From Thiomicrorhabdus sp965603495 (GTDB taxonomy: Bacteria; Pseudomonadota; Gammaproteobacteria; Thiomicrospirales; Thiomicrospiraceae), in contig CBFDDF010000001.1 in the NCBI GenBank assembly GCA_965603495.1, positions 62,001 through 126,000 on the forward strand: a DNA stretch of 64,000 nucleotides. Reading direction: 5' to 3'. Under the pieces are notes generated by a model. It was given only the letters and a program-made list of their open reading frames with translations. It was not told where the DNA came from and made no database searches. The translations under genes were made by a program, and so were the position numbers. Position 1 is the stretch's first letter. The number at the start of each line of letters is the position of its first letter. Of the stretch, positions 1-7,963 are shown in pieces.

Positions 1-8
1 TATATAAA

Positions 9-41
9 TTACCAATGGTAATAAATTATTACTAATAGTAA
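9..41. promoter_or_regulatory. Pair of operator-like inverted repeats
   Basis: Two related 13-bp inverted repeats, TTACCAATGGTAA (9-21) and TTACTAATAGTAA (29-41), begin exactly 20 bp apart, so they would lie on the same face of the helix. They sit about 80 bp upstream of a small HTH-like gene. The arrangement looks like a tandem binding site for a dimeric repressor. Which protein binds is unknown. Confidence 0.4.
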
Positions 42-121
42 CGTTTTTAGGAGATAAATGTAAATAAAATTTATCTATGTCTATATAATCAGTAAATATT
101 TAAAGCTCAGAGCAACTTCTT

Positions 122-394
122 ATGACATTTATAGAATTCAAAAAGCATTTATTAGATGCAGACATTTCACTGCCTAAATTTAGTAAATTAATTAAGGTCA
201 GTGAAAAAAATATACAGTCTTATAAAAAGAAAGGTGAAGTGCCCAATACGATTGCAGTTATCGTGGTCTGCTTTGTTCAGATGACCAAAGTTGGGCTAAA
301 TTACAGAGATATTATTGATAGTTTAGAACTTGAGGCAAAAACCAAAAAAGGCGCTGGATTTGCTAAGAAAGCAGAGATTACTTCAAAAGAATAA
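122..394 (+). CDS. Small HTH-like (XRE-type) DNA-binding protein, hypothetical
   Basis: A 90-residue basic protein. Residues about 13-45 (LPKFSKLIKVSEKNIQSYKK) fit the pattern of an XRE/lambda-repressor helix-turn-helix: a helix, a short turn after the valine, then a recognition-like helix ending in a lysine-rich stretch. The C-terminus is lysine-rich and probably disordered. The upstream region carries two tandem inverted repeats (9-41), consistent with autoregulation. A clear hairpin terminator follows the stop codon. The ribosome-binding site is weak. No named family is recognised with certainty, so the DNA-binding role is an inference from the HTH-like pattern. Confidence 0.6.
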   Translation: MTFIEFKKHLLDADISLPKFSKLIKVSEKNIQSYKKKGEVPNTIAVIVVCFVQMTKVGLNYRDIIDSLELEAKTKKGAGFAKKAEITSKE

Positions 395-419
395 TAGCCA
401 GTGAATGACATTGAATTTT

Positions 420-448
420 AAAAAAGCGACTTTAGAGGTCGCTTTTTT
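420..448. terminator. Rho-independent terminator, probably bidirectional
   Basis: A hairpin with stem AAAAAAGCGAC pairing with GTCGCTTTTTT around a short TTTAGAG loop. A-run and T-run flank the stem, so it can serve the plus-strand HTH gene and the convergent minus-strand gene that ends at 471. Confidence 0.85.
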
Positions 449-470
449 GTGGTCAAAAATAGAATCAAAT

Positions 471-1961
471 TCATTCTACTTTATTCTCAGAAACTTCTTC
501 TTTTTGGTCATAAGGTTTACATAACAGTATGGCTAACGCAATGGTTATAAAATGAAGCTCTGGATGCGTTAACAACCACTCTCCAACTATAGAAAACTGC
601 AAAACAATAATAACCAGAAAAGAAAGCAATAAAGTATTTAGCATTTTTATATTGGATTGATGAATCCCTTGCTTTTTGAGGTTTACGAAATATTTATCGA
701 TTAATAATGCAAGTATTACAACTGGTAGCAGAGCATCGGCTGGATTTTCTATCCAAGCCATCATATCCGCAAAGGTAATAATCATAATCAAGATCAAAAT
801 TAAGAATGTTAAGGTGACGGTATGCTCTACAATCTTATTTTTATTACTGACTAATTTTCTGACAAAAATCGTTGGAATAAAGATCAAAGTCATAATTGTT
901 AAACTGACTAAAAGTTCGTTAAAAGCCAGCGCAAAGCCTAATAGAGCTGGTGTGAGATTGCCATAAGATTCAATACGAAAAATGGTTTTTAAGTAAGCGA
1001 TGATCAAGATGGCGAAAGGCAGGGTCAGTAAGGTTTTAAGCAACGTCTGCAATTCTAAAGGTAGAAGATGTAAATTATAAAGCTTCTCAAAATTAAACTT
1101 ACCATCAGACTCATATTGAACTTCACTAAATTGAATGCGTTCGACCATATTTGAACCGCTTTTAAGCGTCACATAGTCTAAATTATCTTTTGATAAAGCG
1201 AATAGTTTTAAGTTATGTTCCGGCCATAAATCCAAAGGTTTCCAATAGCCTTCATGGTGAATTTGTAACCAACTTCTTTTATAACCATTACCTTGGATAT
1301 TAACGCCGATTCCGCAAACTAGACGAGTCGGGATATCGATACTGCGTAATGCTATTTGGATATTTTTGTGAAGGTTTGACCAATCAGAACAAGGTTTGTT
1401 TTTGAGCGTTTCATAAGCTGGAAACTTGCCCCAATATTTTTGGTAATTCGTTAAAAATTGATTGATGTTTAAAACAGAATCAATCTCTATTGATTGATTT
1501 TTTTTCAAAAATTCCTTAAATTTAAGCATTCTATTTTGATCGAAATCCGGTAAAGCAGTAAATTTTTCATACTTATCAGGTTGTAATGCTTTTGGCGAAT
1601 GAATTGATTGATTTTCGTGGGTAAAGAAATACCCTAATTGAATAATGCCGGGTTTATCATCAATTGCTTTAAAAGTAATACCTCTCTCTTCGCTATCTTT
1701 ATTATTTCTTTTAACAATCTGCCAACCGTTATAATTTAAAGATTGTGAAATCAAGCGGTTTTCTTGATTAGAATAGGGCAATGGTAACTGTATTTCAGTT
1801 TGTTGCTTAATGATTTTTTTAACTTCATACTGTATTAATAATTTACTTTGCAGATGGGATTGAATATCTGACATAGGTAACCAAACCAGCTTTAATATGA
1901 AGATAAAAATGGCGATGCCAATTAACCCAATAACCACTTTTTTATTAGACGAGTGCAACAT
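471..1961 (-). CDS. Inactive transglutaminase domain fused to C-terminal seven-TM region
   Basis: A 496-residue membrane protein. An N-terminal TM segment (about 9-28) is followed by a periplasmic region of about 290 residues. That region contains a transglutaminase-like stretch with a CSDWSNLH element near residue 191 and a following RLVCGIGVN strand. The C-terminal half (about 305-485) is hydrophobic with about six to seven TM helices. This matches the family of catalytically inactive transglutaminases fused to seven TM helices. In other proteobacteria these genes cluster with a RimK-like ATP-grasp ligase and a retropepsin-like 'ATP-dependent zinc protease'. Here the protease partner is divergent and immediately adjacent, and no ATP-grasp gene is seen. 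The start codon overlaps that of the divergent gene. The process served is not established. Confidence 0.8.
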   Translation of the reverse strand: MLHSSNKKVVIGLIGIAIFIFILKLVWLPMSDIQSHLQSKLLIQYEVKKIIKQQTEIQLPLPYSNQENRLISQSLNYNGWQIVKRNNKDSEERGITFKAIDDKPGIIQLGYFFTHENQSIHSPKALQPDKYEKFTALPDFDQNRMLKFKEFLKKNQSIEIDSVLNINQFLTNYQKYWGKFPAYETLKNKPCSDWSNLHKNIQIALRSIDIPTRLVCGIGVNIQGNGYKRSWLQIHHEGYWKPLDLWPEHNLKLFALSKDNLDYVTLKSGSNMVERIQFSEVQYESDGKFNFEKLYNLHLLPLELQTLLKTLLTLPFAILIIAYLKTIFRIESYGNLTPALLGFALAFNELLVSLTIMTLIFIPTIFVRKLVSNKNKIVEHTVTLTFLILILIMIITFADMMAWIENPADALLPVVILALLIDKYFVNLKKQGIHQSNIKMLNTLLLSFLVIIVLQFSIVGEWLLTHPELHFITIALAILLCKPYDQKEEVSENKVE

Positions 1962-2484
1962 GAAATTACTGGTTACCTTATTAGTCAGTTCTAGTTTAGT
2001 TTTTTATTTACCGGCTTCAAGTGCCCAAATAACGCTCGGCTGGTTAGAACCGATAACGATTATTCTTGATTCACAACAATTGTCTATCCAGGCAAAAATT
2101 GACAGTGGTGCAGACCACTCTTCAATTCACGCCAGTAAGATTAAACGTTTCGAAAAAAACAATGAATCCTGGGTGAAATTTACCACAGTTAATGAATTTG
2201 TAATAGAAGCGCCTATTTATAGGGAAGCTCAAATTAAAACTAAGTTAGTCGGTTTTAACTATCGGCCAGTGATTCTGATGGATGTTTGTTTAGGGGGCGT
2301 AGAAAGAAAAATTGAGGTGAATTTAATCAATAGAGCTCATTTTACCAAGCCAGTTTTAATAGGGCGTTCAGCGCTATCTGGCTTTGTGATTGATCCGAAT
2401 GAGACTGATTTAACCTGCGAAATGAGTTGTCAGCCAAGGCAAAATGGCAATTACCCTGTAAAAGCGTCTGATTGTAATAAATGA
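1960..2484 (+). CDS. Exported retropepsin-like / 'ATP-dependent zinc protease' family protein
   Basis: The start at 1960 is chosen because it opens a classical signal peptide (MKLLVTLLVSSSLVFYLPASSA) and gives 174 residues. A longer frame from 1897 would put a non-signal extension in front. The mature protein holds an aspartic-protease-like motif, AKIDSGADHSSIHA (DSGA), and a later IGRSALSGFVIDP strand. Both are typical of the RimB / pfam05618 retropepsin-like family, whose members are usually next to inactive transglutaminases, as here. The family name 'zinc protease' is historical; the DSGA motif suggests aspartyl-type chemistry. Substrate is unknown. Its ATG overlaps the ATG of the divergent gene by two bases. 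Confidence 0.8.
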   Translation: MKLLVTLLVSSSLVFYLPASSAQITLGWLEPITIILDSQQLSIQAKIDSGADHSSIHASKIKRFEKNNESWVKFTTVNEFVIEAPIYREAQIKTKLVGFNYRPVILMDVCLGGVERKIEVNLINRAHFTKPVLIGRSALSGFVIDPNETDLTCEMSCQPRQNGNYPVKASDCNK

Positions 2485-2536
2485 TAAAAAGCGATTCGTT
2501 ATAATTAATTTTAAACTAGAAATAAGGGATTCCAAA

Positions 2537-2743
2537 ATGAATGTAAAACTCATTTCAATACTGGTTTTAGTAGGTTTAGTTGTTTTGTTTATTCTGCAAA
2601 ACGTGGCAGTCGTAGAGATTCAATTTCTTTTTTGGTCGATCCAAATGCCACGTTCTGTAATGATGTTTGTTCTGTTGGTGATTGGAGTCATTATCGGTTG
2701 GTTTCTTCATAGTCATTTTAAAATTCAACGAGTAGAATCTTAA
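2537..2743 (+). CDS. LapA-domain (DUF1049) small membrane protein
   Basis: A 68-residue protein with two TM helices (about 4-24 and 38-60) separated by the short conserved-looking VEIQFLFWSIQMP segment. This is the hallmark of LapA / DUF1049 proteins, which in E. coli work with LapB in controlling lipopolysaccharide synthesis. A short basic tail follows. An AAGGG-type ribosome-binding site lies upstream. The stop codon is followed within 3 nt by the next start, so it is probably co-transcribed with the DUF211 gene. It has no lapB neighbour here, so a link to LPS is only a family-based guess. Confidence 0.8.
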   Translation: MNVKLISILVLVGLVVLFILQNVAVVEIQFLFWSIQMPRSVMMFVLLVIGVIIGWFLHSHFKIQRVES

Positions 2744-2745
2744 TT

Positions 2746-3012
2746 ATGGTAAGAATACGTAGGCTGGTCTTGGATGTACTTAAGCCCCACCAGCCCAATG
2801 CTATAGAGTTTTCTTCTGCTTTGGCGAATTTGGGTGCAGATTATCAGGTTAATTTAATTGTGACCGGAGTAGATGAAAAAACTGAAACCACTATCGTGAC
2901 GATTGAAAGTTCGAATATCAATTTTAGTGATGTGGCAACGGTAATTGAAAAAATGGGTGCTTCTATTCATAGTATTGATGAAGTGGAAGTCTTCGGTTCA
3001 GATCAAGCATAA
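2746..3012 (+). CDS. DUF211 family protein
   Basis: An 88-residue soluble protein opening MVRIRRLVLDVLKPHQPNA and ending SIHSIDEVEVFG. Both ends match the DUF211 (pfam02680) ferredoxin-like alpha/beta fold, in which a central VTGVDEKTETTIVTIE strand pair is typical. Its biochemical role is unknown. In many archaea and some bacteria DUF211 genes sit beside VIT1/CCC1-like membrane proteins, as this one does, which suggests a metal-related or regulatory link to the downstream transporter. Translation is probably coupled to the preceding LapA-like gene. Confidence 0.85.
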   Translation: MVRIRRLVLDVLKPHQPNAIEFSSALANLGADYQVNLIVTGVDEKTETTIVTIESSNINFSDVATVIEKMGASIHSIDEVEVFGSDQA

Positions 3013-3052
3013 ATTTTAATTACTGAAATTTAGAGAATTATGATGTTAAAGC

Positions 3053-3640
3053 ATGATTTTAAATAAAAATGCCCATTTGACCCTGCATCTGCTTCGTGCT
3101 CAGAGCATTGCCCGGCGTTACCTGATTACCAACGGCTTTGATGGCGCTTTAACAATCATGGGCATGCTGACGGGTTTTTATATCAGCGGAATGACGGATT
3201 TGTCTGTGGCATTGAGCGCCTGTTTGGGTGCGACCACCGCACTTTTTATCAGCGGTATCAGTAGCGCTTATCTGAGTGAAAAAGCTGAGCGTGAAAAAGA
3301 ATTACGTGAATTGGAACAAGCTTTGGTAAAGGACTTATCTGAGAGTGATTATGGTCAAGCCAGTCGTTATTTACCGATGCTGGTGGCCTTAGTCAATGGG
3401 CTCTCACCATTGTTATTATCGTTGGTCATTCTTTTGCCTTTGTTTTTTGCAGAACAGACTCAAGTATTGCTGATATCCCCATTTATCAGTGCTATTGTAA
3501 TTGCTTTGGTCTGCATTTTTTTCTTAGGGATTCTCTTAGGAAGAATCAGCCAAACTTTTTGGTTATGGTCTGGTTTAAGGACTTTAGTGATAGCGACTGT
3601 CACCGTCATGATCATCGTGTTCTTTGGTCATTCTGTGTGA
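3053..3640 (+). CDS. VIT1/CCC1-like membrane transporter (TIGR00267-type)
   Basis: A 195-residue integral membrane protein. The ITNGFDGALTIMGMLTGFYISG motif region at residues 25-46 matches the first helix of VIT1/CCC1 iron-manganese transporters. It is followed by a second helix, then a charged EKAEREKELRELEQALVKDL segment, then three further TM helices. VIT family members export or store Fe2+ and Mn2+; the TIGR00267 subgroup, often next to DUF211, has no proven substrate. The start at 3053 is the only ATG upstream of the conserved region in this frame, because a stop lies two codons before it. An eight-codon out-of-frame ORF (3040-3066) overlaps the start. Confidence 0.8.
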   Translation: MILNKNAHLTLHLLRAQSIARRYLITNGFDGALTIMGMLTGFYISGMTDLSVALSACLGATTALFISGISSAYLSEKAEREKELRELEQALVKDLSESDYGQASRYLPMLVALVNGLSPLLLSLVILLPLFFAEQTQVLLISPFISAIVIALVCIFFLGILLGRISQTFWLWSGLRTLVIATVTVMIIVFFGHSV

Positions 3641-3733
3641 ATAGATGATGGTCTGACTTCTGTTGTCAATGGCTTTAATTGTTGAGTTGGTATCTAGTAA
3701 ATATTTGCAAATAGGCTCTTAGGAGGAACGATC

Positions 3734-4246
3734 ATGTGGAAGAAAATTGCATTTGGTGTCTTTGTGTTTGCGTTAATCATTTTCTCGTTCATGAGCTGGT
3801 ACAAGGCGTATTATTCAATGGGTGTAGCCGACAGTTACGAGGTTAATTCCCCTAAGCTTCAACATAAGGTATTAGTCGCCACGCAAGGCAGTGAATTCAA
3901 ACAGAGTATTGTTTCTGGAATTATAGAGCACCTCAAGCAGCGACCGAGCTATCTGAAAATAATTGATGTCTCTGCGTTATCGCAAGTGAATGAAAGTGAT
4001 TGGGATGCGCTCGTTATCTTACATACTTGGGAGAATTGGCAGCCGCAGGCTGATGCTAAAGCCTATCTCAATCGTGTTAAGGATTTAAACAAAGTCATTG
4101 TTTTAACTACTTCGGGTAATGGAACCTACAAAATGGAAGGTGTCGATGCCATCACTTCCGCTTCGGTGAAGGAAAGTGTTCCTTCGCGGATATTGGAAGT
4201 CACCAAACGCTTGGATTTAATTCTTGAAGCAGCTGAAACGCAATAG
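3734..4246 (+). CDS. Membrane-anchored flavodoxin-like protein, hypothetical
   Basis: A 170-residue protein with an N-terminal TM anchor (about 5-24) and a soluble alpha/beta domain. That domain has a first-strand loop KVLVATQGSEFKQSIV, a DWDALVILHTWENW strand and a KVIVLTTSGNGTYKMEGVDAITSAS segment. The order of strands and the TTSGNG loop resemble flavodoxin-like folds, though the classical FMN phosphate loop is not convincing. The orientation of the anchor suggests a periplasmic domain. A strong AGGAGG-type ribosome-binding site precedes it. It is followed after 64 nt by a secreted MBL-fold protein on the same strand. Function is unknown. Confidence 0.65.
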   Translation: MWKKIAFGVFVFALIIFSFMSWYKAYYSMGVADSYEVNSPKLQHKVLVATQGSEFKQSIVSGIIEHLKQRPSYLKIIDVSALSQVNESDWDALVILHTWENWQPQADAKAYLNRVKDLNKVIVLTTSGNGTYKMEGVDAITSASVKESVPSRILEVTKRLDLILEAAETQ

Positions 4247-4310
4247 ATTTTACAGTGAATTTATTCGTTAAAAACAACCAATATTATTTAATAGTCTGAG
4301 GAGAAACAAT

Positions 4311-5288
4311 ATGCGACATATATTCCGAACGCTGGTCATAGCGATGGCATTGATTCCGTTAGTAGCTTTCGCAGAAAAAGAGGGTTTTGTTAAGGTCACG
4401 CCGCTAGGTGGTCAAGCAGGGGAGTTCTGTAAATTAGATCGTGCCCTGATTTTTGAAGACCCGAATGGCACACGCATTCTTTATGATGCGGGTGTCACGG
4501 TCATGGGTGCTAAAGATCCTCGCTTAGGTAAGATTGATATGGTGTTGGTCAGCCACGTGCATGGTGATCATATCGGTCATCGCCATCAGAAATCCTTAAA
4601 TTCAGGAAGTTGTGCGAATCCCGACATGTCAGTTACAGCGATACCTAACTCCAATAGTGTCAATATTGCAGTCGCCAAAAAAGCCAAAATTGTCACAGGC
4701 AGTGAAATGCCGAGTTTTTTCGCCAATAAACTGAAAGCCGCCGGTGGTAACCCTAAAGATTCGATACTGGTGCGTTTTGGCGCCATGCAAACCATCGGAG
4801 GGGTTGAGATTACCACTGTGCCGGCATTACACAGTAACGGCCTTTCAGCGGAACTGGTGGGCGGCCATTTGGGTGAATCTTTACAAACTGCGGGCTTAAC
4901 CGCTTATGTAGGGCCACCCACCGGTTATATCTTGAAATTCACTAATGGCTTGGTCGTTTATTTATCCGGTGATACAGGCATTACGGCTGAACAAAAATTG
5001 GTGGTACGTGATTATTATGCTGCTCAGCTGGTGGTGATGAATATTGGTGATACTTTTACAACGGGCCCGAAAGAAGCGGCTTATGTCATTAATGAACTCA
5101 TCAAACCCATTGCAGTGATTGCCTCCCATGCCAATGAAGAAGCGACTCGTGAAGGCAAGGTATTGCCTGGCACACGTACGGAAACTTTTATTCAAGCCAG
5201 TAATGTCCAAGTGTATGTGCCGTTAAGTGGTAGAACCTTGGCTTTTGATGGTATTGGCCAATGTGCAGAAGAGTGTGTCGATTTCTAG
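4311..5288 (+). CDS. Exported metallo-beta-lactamase-fold hydrolase
   Basis: A 325-residue protein with a signal peptide (cleavage near AFA-EKEG, residue 21). The complete metal-binding motif HVHGDH is at residues 82-87, and a later SGDTG strand (near 222) and ASHAN (near 266) supply further ligands, so an active dinuclear zinc enzyme is likely. The overall pattern is closest to the UlaG / L-ascorbate-lactonase-like and NAPE-PLD-like branch of MBL proteins. Six cysteines (including GEFCK near the N-terminus and GQCAEEC near the C-terminus) may form disulfides in the periplasm. A GAGGAGA ribosome-binding site is present. It probably forms an operon with the flavodoxin-like gene. The substrate cannot be told from sequence. 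Confidence 0.75.
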   Translation: MRHIFRTLVIAMALIPLVAFAEKEGFVKVTPLGGQAGEFCKLDRALIFEDPNGTRILYDAGVTVMGAKDPRLGKIDMVLVSHVHGDHIGHRHQKSLNSGSCANPDMSVTAIPNSNSVNIAVAKKAKIVTGSEMPSFFANKLKAAGGNPKDSILVRFGAMQTIGGVEITTVPALHSNGLSAELVGGHLGESLQTAGLTAYVGPPTGYILKFTNGLVVYLSGDTGITAEQKLVVRDYYAAQLVVMNIGDTFTTGPKEAAYVINELIKPIAVIASHANEEATREGKVLPGTRTETFIQASNVQVYVPLSGRTLAFDGIGQCAEECVDF

Positions 5289-5541
5289 CGCCATACTTGA
5301 TTTTGTACTTGGGGCTGACTCACCTTTTGTAAACCGAATTAGCGTAATATTTGCCTCAGTCAGTCAGTAAAATGATCAAAACTTGGAGAATAAAACTTCC
5401 TTGGAAGTGTCTTTGACCGAATATCCAAAGATTACGTTTCTGTTATAAATTAAGCTAATTTGAATACCTCAAAGTCTAAAATATTATGTCTTAATCTTAG
5501 GTGATATCGCTCAATAATATTCCAAATATAAAAGGAAGTTT

Positions 5542-6024
5542 ATGAAAAAGATCTTTGAAATAATTACCTCGATGAGTTACCTGTTTTCAGCGGTAATTCT
5601 TTTTGGAATGGCTTTGATGATTATGGGCTGGTCAGTTTATGAAGTCGTGATGCATTTCAACAGCGCTAATTTAGGTAAGGGTGAGTTTATTTCAATCATG
5701 TTGCAATCTGTTGGTGCTATTGTGATTGCGGTCGCAATTATCGATGTTGCTAAGTATATGATTGAAGAGGAAGTTTATCGTAACAAAGAACTTCGTTCAG
5801 CTGTTGAAGCGCGACAAACCATGACCAAAATTATTGTTATTATCTCTATTGCCGTCGGTATTGAAGGATTGGTTTATATCTTTAAAGCAGGCATGCAAGA
5901 TATTACGTTATTGCTTTATCCAGCATCGTTATTATTGGTTTCTGTTTTATTAATTGTCGGATTGGGGATTTTTCAGAAACTGAGTATTGCGGTGGAAAAT
6001 TCTGAGACACCTTTAAAAAAGTAA
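5542..6024 (+). CDS. Four-TM inner-membrane protein, hypothetical
   Basis: A 160-residue hydrophobic protein with TM segments at about 10-35, 48-70, 96-116 and 124-148. A charged cytoplasmic loop (MIEEEVYRNKELRSAVEARQTMTK) lies in the middle. The layout is loosely like PsiE-type membrane proteins, but no diagnostic motif is visible. The gene stands alone: a 253-bp spacer precedes it and a hairpin terminator follows. The spacer holds a short ACTTCC-TT-GGAAGT inverted repeat (5395-5408) that could be a regulator site. Function is unknown. Confidence 0.7.
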   Translation: MKKIFEIITSMSYLFSAVILFGMALMIMGWSVYEVVMHFNSANLGKGEFISIMLQSVGAIVIAVAIIDVAKYMIEEEVYRNKELRSAVEARQTMTKIIVIISIAVGIEGLVYIFKAGMQDITLLLYPASLLLVSVLLIVGLGIFQKLSIAVENSETPLKK

Positions 6025-6047
6025 AATAACACCTGATACACTCAATA

Positions 6048-6078
6048 AAAAGCATCAGGCCTGGTGCTTTTGTTTTTT
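6048..6078. terminator. Terminator built on the CAGGCCTG palindrome
   Basis: A 24-nt nearly perfect palindrome (6048-6071, one G-U pair) centred on CAGGCCTG and followed by a TGTTTTTT run. It terminates the plus-strand membrane-protein gene and, through its A-run, can also act on the convergent minus-strand MBL gene. The centre is a variant of the dispersed ACCAGGCCTGGT repeat, so at least this copy has a plausible transcriptional role. Confidence 0.75.
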
Positions 6079-6086
6079 GATAAAGC

Positions 6087-7205
6087 CTATTTTTTAAGCT
6101 TTTCTGCCATCAACTCTTTGTAGATGTGTCGGGCATTGGCTTTCGAAAGTTGGTCAAATACCGGTCTATTTTTATGTTTTGACTGTTCTATAGAATCAAC
6201 TTCTTCAATACTGCCGCCTCTGGCAACGATGGCCTCAACATCTTTAATTAAGTCTATAAAATAATCATAGGTTTGGCGCTTTAGGGTGGCTAAATCGGTC
6301 GGTGTGCCGTGACCGGGAATCACCATAACATCGGCAGGAACATGCTTAAGCATTGTCTCAAATGAAGCAATCCATTCTCTAAAGTGACTGTTATTTAACA
6401 GGCCTGGTAGGCGTTCATTAAAGCCTAAATCGCCACTAAACAGTAGCTTACGTGAGGGTATGTACATGCCCGTCATTGAAGGGGTATGACCGCCACCAAA
6501 ATTGATGAGTTTCACGGTCTCTCCACCACCAACATCAATGGTTTTTGAGCCCTCGAAGGTTGTGAAGTGTTCAGTAACATCTCTAACGGATTGGGTAATG
6601 GCTGTGCCGCGGCCAGCTGAATATTTTTTCTTATTAGTTGCAAAAATTCGGTGCCAATTGTCATTGGCACGTTTTTCAGAATAGAGATTTTTAACGCCAA
6701 TATCGTACCAATAACTCGATCCAAAATAGGCATGACCTTGATCATTTTCAACGGCTAGCCATTTAACGGGTTTGTCGGTTAAACGTTTAATTTGTTGGTG
6801 AAAGCTATAAGCGACAGCTGCGTTTGGACCGCCATTGTAGACAAAGACCCCATCTTTAAACATGATGGCACTTAAATTATTGTTCAAACCAAAATTGGCG
6901 CGTGTTCCCCAGATAAAACTGCCTACGACGGTGTAAACATCCTCCATGACTTTAATGGCTTTAGGGATAGATAGTTCTTTGCCGATGTAACCCATTTTCT
7001 GTTCTACTTGAGCAACTTCTAAAGCGTAGCTATTAATGGCATGACTAGCAACTTTGGAATCTCCTAGGGATTCAAGCTCTTTGGCATAAGTGGCGAACCC
7101 TGCAATATAAGGATCCGTATCAAGGTTACTTGCGATGGTAGTTGATGATATTACCATTAACAAAGGAATCGATAGCATCGTTTGGCAGAAAGGGCGTCTT
7201 TGCAT
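6087..7205 (-). CDS. Exported MBL-fold protein with altered first metal motif
   Basis: A 372-residue protein with an N-terminal signal-like segment (about 8-26). It has the MBL-fold landmarks GGGHTP (His240), SGDLGF (Asp259) and PGHG (His299). The usual HxHxDH motif is replaced by VENDQGH (residues 152-158): Glu and Asp stand where the first two histidines should be, Gly replaces the aspartate, and only the last His remains. Its overall pattern recalls the SoxH / quinoprotein-relay metallohydrolase branch found near sulfur-oxidation genes. It follows the Lrp-type regulator on the same strand after about 100 bp. It may bind metal differently or have lost hydrolase activity; the substrate is unknown. 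Confidence 0.75.
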   Translation of the reverse strand: MQRRPFCQTMLSIPLLMVISSTTIASNLDTDPYIAGFATYAKELESLGDSKVASHAINSYALEVAQVEQKMGYIGKELSIPKAIKVMEDVYTVVGSFIWGTRANFGLNNNLSAIMFKDGVFVYNGGPNAAVAYSFHQQIKRLTDKPVKWLAVENDQGHAYFGSSYWYDIGVKNLYSEKRANDNWHRIFATNKKKYSAGRGTAITQSVRDVTEHFTTFEGSKTIDVGGGETVKLINFGGGHTPSMTGMYIPSRKLLFSGDLGFNERLPGLLNNSHFREWIASFETMLKHVPADVMVIPGHGTPTDLATLKRQTYDYFIDLIKDVEAIVARGGSIEEVDSIEQSKHKNRPVFDQLSKANARHIYKELMAEKLKK

Positions 7206-7311
7206 AATTCTGTTCTCTATTGAGTGATAAGGGTATAAAAGTCTAGTTATTTAATCATAATATTTTTAAATCAGGTTTAGTGTTATATCGTAAATACTTT
7301 TATATTATTTT

Positions 7312-7794
7312 TTAGTCTATCGGCAGTGCGGTTTTATCAACCACTTTACGTAACACAAAACTAGTATGCACCCCACTCACCCCTTCTATTTGTGTGACAT
7401 GGTTTAACAATAAGTCCTGATAAGCTTCCAAATCTTTGACCACCACTTTTAATTGATAATCCGCCGTTTGACCCGTGAGCAGTAAACACTCTAAAACATT
7501 CGGTAAGGTCTGTACGCTAGATTCAAATGCCTCAAACCGTTCTTTGGTGTGTTTATCCATGGAGATGTGTATCAAGGCCATTAAATCTAACCCCAGTTGT
7601 TTGGCATCCAATAGCGTCCGATAACCAAGTATCACACCTGATGCTTCTAAAGCCTTAAAACGCCTTAAGCAAGCCGAAGGGGAGAGGCCTATCTGATCGG
7701 CGATTTCTTGATTACTTAACCGCCCATTATTTTGTAGGGCATTTAAAATGGCTTTATCGTAGTGATCTAAGTTTGTTAATTCTTTTAATGCCAT
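7312..7794 (-). CDS. Lrp/AsnC family transcriptional regulator
   Basis: A 160-residue protein with the Lrp layout. An N-terminal HTH (LDHYDKAILNALQNNGRLSN, then QEIADQIGLSPSACLRRFKALE) is followed by a RAM/AsnC ligand domain (about 65-150) with the expected VLECLLLTGQTADYQLKVVV strand pair. Such proteins form octamers that sense amino acids, often leucine. It is divergent from leuA with a 169-bp AT-rich spacer, so control of leuA and of itself is likely. It may also read through into the downstream MBL-fold gene. Confidence 0.92.
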   Translation of the reverse strand: MALKELTNLDHYDKAILNALQNNGRLSNQEIADQIGLSPSACLRRFKALEASGVILGYRTLLDAKQLGLDLMALIHISMDKHTKERFEAFESSVQTLPNVLECLLLTGQTADYQLKVVVKDLEAYQDLLLNHVTQIEGVSGVHTSFVLRKVVDKTALPID

Positions 7795-7963
7795 ACTGAC
7801 CCTTTATTGGTTGAATGTTGTTTATCTTGATATTATTTAAGCATAAAGTTGTTAACAATGTCGAATATAAAGAATTGTTTGCAACAATATTCGATAGGTT
7901 ACTCGGTAGAATATAAACCATAGAAATCATGCAACGTCGCAATGAGTATAAGAGTTTAAGTAG

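Noticed and set aside
49..63. AGGAGA followed by ATG-TAA, a possible start-stop element
   Set aside because: A single short occurrence with no conserved context; mentioned with the operator finding but not annotated.
3040..3066. Eight-codon ORF overlapping the VIT1-like start
   Set aside because: Too short and with no conserved feature; noted only as a possible effect on translation of the next gene.
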